A stretch of 64,000 bases of DNA, from NCBI GenBank assembly GCA_007922305.1, contig ML677365.1, positions 16,052,293-16,116,292 on the forward strand. The letters run 5' to 3'. The notes under the pieces were generated by a model, which saw nothing but the letters and a program-made list of their open reading frames with translations, searched no databases and was not told where the DNA came from. Below are positions 60,601-64,000 of the stretch, one piece after another (within the stretch, counting starts at the first letter, position 1; each line of letters begins with the position of its first letter). The position numbers and the translations under genes were made by a program. The DNA is from Dermatemys mawii. Its lineage: Eukaryota; Chordata; Testudines; Dermatemydidae.

Positions 60601-61121
60601 AAAAAAATTACTTGAAATTATATTCAGAGGTCAGAATCTCTGCAGTGACAAGATCTTTTGATTTCAGAACCAGTCATTTTATCAAACACAGATTTGTTTA
60701 AAGAAATAAATTATTGCTTTAAAATGAATACTGAAGGCTACCGTGAATAAGTATTTCACTGCCATTTAGTCAGAATACACATTAGGAATGCTAGGCTCAG
60801 CAGTGGTAGTACCAAGAAGTTTGAGGAACCACGCACGTACTAAGAGCAGGAAGGAAAGACAAAACACATTCTTTAAATATGACTGGTCTCTAAACTGCAT
60901 CTTTCAGTTAAATTTAGACACCAAATGCTGTAAGTGAACTTGTACCTCTTTTCTGGCAATCTCGCGGAGCCGTCTAGGTAGGCGTTTAATATTGTAACTC
61001 ATGGCTCGCCTTCGCATGTGCCTAGGCAGAGTCTGGAAGACTAATGAATTGGAAGACTTCTGTGTAACTGCCTTCAACATAGCATTGATTTCAGCAGCAC
61101 GGGCTTGAGCAAAGGTAGACA
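36004..61121 (-). CDS. POP1: POP1, RNase P/MRP protein subunit, 3' 13 coding exons
   Basis: Large protein subunit of the nucleolar RNase P and RNase MRP ribonucleoproteins, which trim pre-tRNA 5' leaders and process pre-rRNA. Joined - strand exons: 61121-60946, 59395-59147, 58603-58516, 58133-57946, 53867-53620, 53495-53402, 52477-52366, 51858-51739, 42572-42457, 40804-40613, 39806-39652, 38585-38292, 36658-36004. They give about 894 residues to a natural stop; human POP1 is 1024. Hallmarks in order: [35 protein letters not shown]; a lysine-rich KKRKRE linker; [16 protein letters not shown]; the POPLD-type [37 protein letters not shown]; and C-terminal [20 protein letters not shown]. Every junction keeps frame. 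Roughly 105 N-terminal residues lie beyond the window. It converges on NIPAL2, as in human. Confidence 0.95.
36905..37580 (-). mobile_element. CR1 LINE, internally deleted 3' part
   Basis: The 5' part (37580-37362) encodes reverse-transcriptase words [40 protein letters not shown] and the degenerate active-site motif FSDDTK. From about 37345 down to 36905 comes the CR1 3' end with [20 protein letters not shown] and [17 protein letters not shown], ending at the octamer repeat 'attctatggttctatga'. The stretch normally between ADDTK and the C-terminal words is missing, so there is an internal deletion. It lies just downstream (genomically to the right) of the last POP1 exon, in the intron. Confidence 0.88.
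37600..38291. other. POP1 intron, nothing convincing
   Basis: GC-variable intron sequence; a C-rich patch lies at 38098-38118. No repeat assigned. Confidence 0.35.
38292..38585 (-). CDS. POP1: POP1 exon [14 protein letters not shown] and variable acidic region
   Basis: 294 bp, acceptor TTTTAG, donor GTATGT. Starts [26 protein letters not shown] (conserved), then a diverged acidic, Ser-rich stretch, then SSFFVLR, where human has HLCVLR. The second half is the least conserved part of the gene. Confidence 0.9.
38810..38828. repeat. T19 homopolymer
   Basis: Run of 19 T in the intron upstream of the 38292-38585 exon. Confidence 0.9.
39460..39659. repeat. Tandem duplication spanning a POP1 splice donor
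   Basis: 39460-39543 and 39576-39659 are identical over 84 bp (offset 116 bp). Between them the 15-bp unit ATTATCAACAGATAA is repeated about three times. The right copy includes the last 8 exon bases (TTCAAGAG) and the donor GTAAAG of the exon at 39652-39806; the left copy carries the same 8 bases and a decoy donor at 39535-39534. Confidence 0.92.
39652..39806 (-). CDS. POP1: POP1 exon DFPDCPAG
   Basis: 155 bp, acceptor TTACAG, donor GTAAAG. Encodes [40 protein letters not shown] and [11 protein letters not shown] plus two bases of Arg. Its last 8 bases and donor site are duplicated 116 bp further into the intron (see findings). Confidence 0.94.
40613..40804 (-). CDS. POP1: POP1 exon, POPLD domain core
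   Basis: 192 bp, phase 0 at both ends, acceptor TCTCAG, donor GTGAGT. Encodes [40 protein letters not shown] and [20 protein letters not shown], the POPLD signature. Confidence 0.95.
40805..42456. other. POP1 intron, no clear element
   Basis: AT-rich intron. 41790-42120 is somewhat GC-richer with short frames on both strands and may be an old repeat ('ggaggggtccagaacttgca'); not assigned. Confidence 0.3.
42457..42572 (-). CDS. POP1: POP1 exon [13 protein letters not shown]
   Basis: 116 bp, acceptor CTTACAG, donor GTAACT. Encodes [20 protein letters not shown] then [19 protein letters not shown]. It follows the largest visible intron (about 9.2 kb, 42573-51738), which holds most of the mobile elements. 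Confidence 0.94.
43450..43615 (+). repeat. MIR-like SINE
   Basis: 'gcaattcactcaattttttt', 'gtttcagttactcccagcta', 'caaaatggagataacaatg', 'aaagcaccttgaagtctaca' and 'agtgctgctattattatta' follow the MIR core and tail order. Confidence 0.7.
44221..44548. mobile_element. hAT-type non-autonomous element
   Basis: The left end CAAGGATCTCCAAAC is complementary to the right end GCTTGGAGACCCCTA apart from a few changes. Flanks ATCTAGAG (44213-44220) and ATCCAGAG (44549-44556) match at 7 of 8 positions, the hAT target-site length. The GC-rich inside begins GGGGCCGGATCCGGCCC. Non-coding. Confidence 0.78.
44749..45116. mobile_element. hAT-type non-autonomous element
   Basis: The left end CAGTGGTTGTCAACTTT and right end AAAAAGGTTGAGAACCCCTG are inverted repeats. 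Flanks GCTTAGTA (44741-44748) and GGTTAGCA (45117-45124) agree at 6 of 8 positions. Starts CAG and ends CTG as expected for hAT. Confidence 0.78.
45190..45312 (+). mobile_element. Penelope-like element 3' end fragment
   Basis: 'aatcttgtctctctcaccaa', 'cagaagttggtccaataaaa' and 'gatattacctcacccacctt' ending 'ctctaatatcctgg' are words of a common turtle/crocodilian retroelement tail that I associate with Penelope-like elements. The upstream hammerhead-like core expected in this family is mutated beyond recognition here. Confidence 0.5.
45313..48477. other. POP1 intron, little structure
   Basis: AT-rich. 45800-46020 carries weak SINE/L2-like words. 47330-47560 has balanced composition without identity. 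No exon or RNA gene seen. Confidence 0.35.
49079..49124 (-). ncRNA. Hammerhead-ribozyme-like motif, degraded copy
   Basis: On the - strand: CTGAAGA, then GTGGG…CCCAC helix, then AAAAGCTTATG. The core differs from CTGATGA…GAAA at two positions, so this copy is probably inactive. Confidence 0.4.
49289..49332 (+). ncRNA. Hammerhead-ribozyme-like motif
   Basis: CCGACGA, then a helix GTGGG-TATTAG-CCCAC, then GAAAGCTTATGCTT. The GAAA box and helix II are intact; the CTGATGA box has two transitions. Hammerhead motifs are known in Penelope-like elements; activity of this copy is doubtful. Confidence 0.45.
49764..50013. mobile_element. MITE-like element, relative of 1062-1271
   Basis: The left end GGGATATGTCTACACAAAGA and AAAACCCATGG are mirrored at the right by CCATGGGTGTCTAG and TGTTTAGACATACCC. 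About 250 bp, no coding potential. Confidence 0.65.
50380..51230 (+). mobile_element. LTR-like turtle-type repeat
   Basis: Starts TGTGACATTGCACTCTATAG and continues through 'aaggtctcttgtaaggtaac', 'gagtgtggtcatcctatttg', 'taattatgcaaagtgcgggc' and 'tcttgatggctcccatcaac' to a poly(A) signal AATAAA at 51094-51099. The arrangement suggests a + strand LTR or LTR-like unit. The right boundary and a target-site duplication were not found. Confidence 0.5.
51422..51490 (-). tRNA. tRNA-like sequence, probable tRNA pseudogene
   Basis: Folds as a near-complete cloverleaf on the - strand. The acceptor arms GGTCTTG and CAAGGCC pair over 7 bp (one G-U), D arm GCTCAATGGAAGC, anticodon stem TCTGT/ACAGA with an 8-nt loop CTAACCAT, and a perfect T arm CCAGG-TTCGAAT-CCTGG. 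Faults: one base is missing between acceptor and D stem, the anticodon loop is one base too long (no sure anticodon; AAC or ACC), and no T-run terminator follows. More likely a pseudogene or SINE source fragment than a working tRNA. Confidence 0.55.
51739..51858 (-). CDS. POP1: POP1 exon [12 protein letters not shown]
   Basis: 120 bp, acceptor TTAAAG, donor GTAAAT. Encodes [20 protein letters not shown] then [20 protein letters not shown]. Near-identical to human across the glycine-rich core. Confidence 0.95.
52366..52477 (-). CDS. POP1: POP1 exon QEAIFELL
   Basis: 112 bp, acceptor TTCCAG, donor GTATAT. Encodes [20 protein letters not shown] then [17 protein letters not shown], ending with one base of a split Gly codon. 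Human has HRWWIETCKKP and [11 protein letters not shown]. Confidence 0.93.
53402..53495 (-). CDS. POP1: POP1 exon LIGPLSH
   Basis: 94 bp, acceptor TTCCAG, donor GTAAGG. Encodes [20 protein letters not shown] then [11 protein letters not shown]; human has [20 protein letters not shown]. Confidence 0.93.
53620..53867 (-). CDS. POP1: POP1 exon with basic linker
   Basis: 248 bp, acceptor TTTAG, donor GTACGT. Starts [17 protein letters not shown], then a variable stretch and a lysine/arginine cluster ([20 protein letters not shown]) that could act as a nuclear localisation signal, then GDGTR and [12 protein letters not shown]. The linker is poorly conserved with human, as expected. Confidence 0.92.
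54378..54690 (+). repeat. Two tRNA-derived SINE heads in one repeat unit
   Basis: The first head, at 54378-54440, has A-box-like TAGCCCAGTGGTTAGGATAC and B-box-like AGTTCAAGTCTCC. The second, at 54628-54690, has AGTCTGGTAGCTAGAACAC and GGATCCAGTCC. The linker contains 'ctgccttagccaccaggcta' and 'gttgaagctgttccagtctg'. Both heads follow the reptilian 'gtggttagggcactcacctg / gacccaggttcaagtcc' pattern. Confidence 0.5.
55179..55444. mobile_element. hAT-type non-autonomous element
   Basis: Starts CAGGGGTCTTCAAAC and ends GTCTGAAGACCACTG (inverted ends), with exact 8-bp target-site duplications CCCTAAAG at 55171-55178 and 55445-55452. The inside is GC-rich and non-coding. Confident superfamily call from end sequence and duplication length. 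Confidence 0.9.
55994..56257 (+). pseudogene. GIY-YIG endonuclease domain of a Penelope-like element
   Basis: 87 codons open from [20 protein letters not shown] through [20 protein letters not shown] to [13 protein letters not shown] and a stop. Features: the VIYA…YIG motif, two of the cysteines of the zinc-knuckle-like start, catalytic Arg (LRKRINGH) and Glu (PVGEHFN). In Penelope-like elements this domain nicks target DNA. Upstream in-frame sequence ([16 protein letters not shown]) continues it, but stops appear earlier, so the element cannot make a full protein. Confidence 0.82.
56486..56528 (+). ncRNA. Hammerhead-ribozyme-like motif in Penelope-like element
   Basis: GCATCCGATGA, a self-complementary helix GTGGGCTATAGCCCAC, then CGAAAGCTTATGCTG. 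Relative to the hammerhead core CTGATGA…GAAA only one box base differs (CCGATGA). A short AGC-TTAT-GCT hairpin follows where helix III is expected. The base after it, the cleavage site, is G here, which hammerheads do not accept, so this copy is probably dead. Confidence 0.5.
56612..57945. other. POP1 intron, nothing convincing
   Basis: No repeat or RNA gene recognised; composition is near the local average. Confidence 0.35.
57946..58133 (-). CDS. POP1: POP1 exon SESRQLWIW
   Basis: 188 bp, acceptor CTCCCAG, donor GTGTAT. Encodes [40 protein letters not shown] and [16 protein letters not shown]. Strong match to human GLTFAAVHCLSG and [16 protein letters not shown]. Confidence 0.94.
58516..58603 (-). 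CDS. POP1: POP1 exon [12 protein letters not shown]
   Basis: 88 bp, acceptor TTTCAG, donor GTAAAA. Encodes [20 protein letters not shown] then LARMCSIDT and ends one base into the next Gly codon. Frame joins the exons on both sides. Confidence 0.93.
59147..59395 (-). CDS. POP1: POP1 exon, WHAKRF block
   Basis: 249 bp, phase 0 at both ends (acceptor CATAG, donor GTATGA). Encodes [20 protein letters not shown] then [20 protein letters not shown] and [20 protein letters not shown] to CLLQ. This is the most conserved part of the family. Confidence 0.95.
60064..60348. mobile_element. hAT-type element with long internal palindrome
   Basis: Starts CAGGGTTTCTCAAAC and ends AAAAGTTTCAGAATCGCAG, with exact 8-bp target-site duplications CATTAACT at 60056-60063 and 60349-60356. 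Inside, 60131-60190 and 60208-60267 are inverted copies over 60 nt. Confidence 0.88.
60131..60267. repeat. 60-nt inverted repeat with 17-nt loop
   Basis: The arms 60131-60190 and 60208-60267 differ at seven positions, all transitions, several of them at CpG sites. The shared core is TTACTTCTGCCTTCGGC. Confidence 0.88.
60946..61121 (-). CDS. POP1: POP1 exon, conserved basic N-terminal block
   Basis: Acceptor TTTCAG before 61121, donor GTACAA after 60946. It starts with the last two bases of a Val codon and encodes [20 protein letters not shown] then [20 protein letters not shown] and ends EIARKE. This is the Pop1 N-terminal domain with its arginine-rich RNA-contact segment. First POP1 exon visible in the window. 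Confidence 0.94.
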
Positions 61122-61888
61122 CTGAAATGAAAAAAACATGCAGAGGTGATATAATGGAAACCGAATTAAATAAGAGGCTCACCTTTTGCTTATTTTATAA
61201 CACAAGCTGATACAAAAAGTTTTGCAGCAATAAAGTTTGCACTTTTAAAATTGTGTAACGATGGAATTTTATTATATTGCTGCCTTAACTCTCTAATGAC
61301 TCTTTCAATATTAATTTTTGTTTAGTGTAGTAACCTACTCAGTTGCATCCTATTACTGAAATAATTTAAGTTATTTAGGTATTTTGATGTTCTCATCAGA
61401 AACCAGTCATGCAGCACACGATTCTAAACACCTTGCTGAATATTCACTGAAATTAAATATGCTCTAAGGAAAACAGAATTAATATAATTTGTTTCAAGTG
61501 TTCAGAGCGAAAAAAAAGTAGTGGTGGAGATAGCCAAAAGGGCAGCAGCTAAGGCATTACAGAATGTTAAAAAATTAACAAACAATCATGCCTGGATAAT
61601 TGATAGCACTGATTCTGCATTCTGACTTAAGTTTATCAATTGACACAGTATAGCCAAATCATGTAAATTAGTATGTTTTATTTGCCCCTTTGCTTCCATA
61701 TATGAAGGCTTTTCTCAAAGGAAATCATTTAATCTATGTGAACATAAGAACGGCCATACTGGGTCAGACCAAAGGTCCATCTAGCCCAAAGGTCCATCTA
61801 GCCCAGTATCCTGTCTTCCAACAGTGGCCAATGCCAGGTACCCCAGAGGGAATGAACAGAGCAAGTAATCATTGAGACACATCCCCCC

Positions 61889-62442
61889 TCCCCCCACGCC
61901 TCATCTCCCTTTCCTCACTGCCCGTGTACCCCCATCTCTGCAGAACGGGGGAAGGAAGACAGGGATCAGGACAGAGCAGGAGAGCTTTCTGTTAGTGCCT
62001 TAAAAGAAACAGCATAAAGTGTCTTTTGGAAACCTCCCCAGCAACTGGCATACCCCTCTCTCTCACATGCACACACAGTCTTTCACACAACTCCCAACAC
62101 ATACTTGTATTATTATTGTTTTTACTTCTTGGTACTTCCTGCAATGCACATATATTCTCTGTAATTTTATTCTCTCGAAGTGTGTTGTTTTAGTTTTGAC
62201 TCGTCTGTGCATTTTACAATTTTTATTTCTCTATTACACTTAAATTTAATTCTTTGAGTAGTGATTTGTAAAATGCCTAACCTGTCCTGGCTGGAGTAAT
62301 TATCCCTACAGTAATTTTTTAAAAATACACATACATTAAATCTAGGGTTTTTTGTTTCTACTGGTGGCGCACATCCGCACATACCTCAGTACACAACAAA
62401 ATTTATTCTGCACATGGATTGAAGATATTAGATGGAACATTG
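61889..62442. mobile_element. Unclassified insertion within the CR1
   Basis: About 550 bp that breaks the CR1 between 'tcattgagacacatcccccc' and 'caccattcttgcccatccta'. It ends with 'tacacaacaaaatttattct', 'gcacatggattgaagatatt' and 'agatggaacattg', words I recall from another turtle repeat. The borders are approximate and no target-site duplication was resolved. Confidence 0.4.
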
Positions 62443-62543
62443 CACCATTCTTGCCCATCCTAATAGCCATTAATGGACCTATTCTCCATTAATTTATCTA
62501 GTTCTTTTTTTGAACCCTGTTATACTCTTGCCCTTCACAACAT

Positions 62544-63359
62544 TGTTAGAGAGCTTATTCCTTCATTCTCCCACTTCCCTGGTCCTTCTCGCATGAATAG
62601 AGAACAATACCCATAGTCCAAAGGCGCAAGCAATTCAATGTTTACTGGGGTGAACTTCCAGCAAGCTTAAATCCAAGTTCCTTTTTCCTTATTTTTGAAT
62701 CCCAACTTACTTCCTCTTTGCCCCTAATTTATATAATATTCTTAGCTATACCTTAACCAATTATTCTGAAATTTACCTAATCAAACCCAAGATATAACAT
62801 TAGTCAACCAATTATATCCCCCTACCTTAATTAGTTTACACCCAGCAAAATTAATTATATAGCAGACAGAAACAATCACAGACAGAGACCATGCAAATAA
62901 ACAACAGCAAAATGGGAACTATACTGACAAAACAATACAGAAGTGAGGATTTCACAGCTACATCTATAAAGACATAAGGATTTCCCAGCTGTGTCTATTG
63001 ATAAGTGAATTCTTACCAAATAGAAAACTATCAAACCAAATTTCCTTTTACATCTTCTAAGCTCTTCCCTTTCTGTGGAGGTGAGAGATCAGATCATCTT
63101 TCTAACAGCCCCAGATTGCCTTATCTCAATATGGCTGGTGTGAAACGTGAGGATATGACTATAGCTTCCCAGCTTATGGCTTCCTCTGCTGCTTAGCCAA
63201 AGGCATTGGCTTAAGAACAGGGCCTCAGACTGTCACAGTGAGAATAGGGGCTTTACACAAATTCTCTCTTTTATCTCTAACTAGCTAAATGATAAATATA
63301 TTCCGAAATTCTTGAAGTATAGGCTTTTACAGACAGGCCTGAATATCTATATCCTAACA
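62544..63359. mobile_element. Solo LTR inserted in CR1
   Basis: 816 bp with TGTTAG at the left and CTAACA at the right, inverted TG…CA ends. It is flanked by AACAT (62539-62543) and AACAG (63360-63364), a 5-bp target-site duplication with one mismatch. Removing it restores the CR1 order. It has no coding capacity. Orientation is uncertain; AATAAA occurs on the + strand at about 62897. Confidence 0.8.
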
Positions 63360-63850
63360 AACAGCTTCTGGCAAAAAGATCCACAGGTTGACTGTACATT
63401 GCATGAAGAAATAATTTCTTTTGTTTTAAACCTGCTGCCTATTAGTTTAATTTGGCAACCCTTAATTCTTGTGTTTTGAGGAGGAGTAAATAATACTTCC
63501 TTATTTACTTTCTCCAGATCAGTAATGTTTTTACAGAGCTCTATCATATCCCTCCTTAGTCCGCTCTTTTGTGAACTGAAAGATCCCAGTCTTACTAATC
63601 TCTCCTCACACGGACGCCGTTCCACACCTCCAGTAATTTTTGTTGCCCTTTCAAGAACCTTTTCCAATTCCAATATCTCTGAGATGGGGCAACCACATCT
63701 GCACGTAGTATTCAAGATGTGGGAGTACTATGGATTTATTTATAGAAAATATCATATTATGATCTAAACCTTTCTTAATGGTTTACACAGCACCCCACTG
63801 GCAGAACCTCACAGGACATGTGTAACTTTCTTTTTCAGCTATCCTTTCGA

Positions 63851-63965
63851 TGCAAAGATGTCTGCCAAGTGGGTTCATTGGTGGGTTTTTAAGTGGCCGA
63901 GGAGCCCAATTCATGACCTGAAGACTTTCCCACAGAAGTGACAGGCGTAATCTTGGAGGACACAG
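63851..63965 (-). pseudogene. C2H2 zinc-finger remnant, likely LINE-derived
   Basis: The - strand frame reads CVLQDYACHFCGKVFRS, stop, IGLLGHLKTHQ. The spacing C-x2-C-x12-H-x3-H is a complete C2H2 finger. The stop (TGA) sits where CGA would give 'SRIGL', a finger pattern I associate with retroelement ORFs. Too short to name the family. Confidence 0.5.
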
Positions 63966-64000
63966 TTGTTGGCTGGACTGTTGTGCCCTTTCTTTCCTCC

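Larger units (their letters stand above)
61738..63800 (-). mobile_element. CR1 LINE split by later insertions
   Basis: Three collinear CR1 pieces in - orientation. The 3' end is at 61738-61888 (AACATAAGAACGGCCATACT, AGTATCCTGTCTTCCAACAG). The middle is at 62443-62543 (CTTGCCCATCCTAATAGCCA, TAATTTATCTAGTTCTTTTT, CCCTTCACAACAT). The 5' piece is at 63360-63800 (TCCACAGGTTGACTGTACAT, TTAAACCTGCTGCCTATTAG, GAGCTCTATCATATCCCTCC, GAGATGGGGCAACCACATCT). Together they follow the CR1 order seen at 34385-35180. A 17-bp tandem duplication lies at 61771-61804. Confidence 0.82.

Noticed and set aside
61200..64000. Search for the upstream POP1 exon and promoter
   Set aside because: The interval is intron-like AT-rich DNA, CR1, an LTR and a zinc-finger remnant; no segment matches the POP1 N-terminus, so these exons must lie beyond the window.

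Overview
This is vertebrate nuclear DNA, most likely from a turtle. Protein-coding sequence occurs only as short exons with GT/AG boundaries. The intergenic and intronic DNA is full of CR1 LINE fragments, GIY-YIG Penelope-like elements, non-autonomous hAT-like elements and LTR-like repeats of the kind I associate with turtle and crocodilian genomes. There are no operons, bacterial genes or CRISPR arrays. The assignment to turtle rather than crocodilian is inferred from repeat style and was not tested.

Two genes are recognisable and lie tail to tail, as in human 8q22. At the left edge, on the + strand, are the last two coding exons of NIPAL2 (1452-1546 and 1884-1978), a NIPA-like membrane protein of the magnesium-transporter family. 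From the right edge down to 36 kb, on the - strand, run 13 consecutive coding exons of POP1 (61121 down to 36004), the large protein subunit of RNase P and RNase MRP. They encode about 894 residues through the natural stop. The N-terminal ~105 residues, the first exon(s) and the promoter lie beyond 64 kb. All 12 exon junctions keep the reading frame, so the gene looks intact where visible.

Layout: 1-2.2 kb is the end of NIPAL2. From 2.2 to 35 kb lies a repeat-rich intergenic region. It holds a 1.5 kb LTR with a 4-bp target-site duplication (19127-20645), MITE-like elements, a 42-bp perfect terminal-inverted-repeat element (24816-25111), CR1 pieces, and GC-rich repeats at 8.5-9.1 and 30.3-31.2 kb. 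From 35.3 to 61.1 kb is POP1, whose introns carry four hAT-like elements with recognisable 8-bp target-site duplications, two Penelope-like insertions with hammerhead-ribozyme-like motifs, an LTR-like repeat, a tRNA-like sequence and MIR/tRNA-type SINEs. From 61.7 to 63.8 kb a CR1 is split by a solo LTR. At the right edge is a decayed C2H2 zinc-finger remnant.

The most interesting observations are: (i) hammerhead-like cores in the Penelope-like copies, one an inverted pair with a 13-bp target-site duplication; (ii) an exact 84-bp duplication, offset 116 bp, that copies the end of a POP1 exon with its splice donor; (iii) the large LTR with an internal minisatellite and duplicated octamer motifs. 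I found no wholly unknown multi-gene system.
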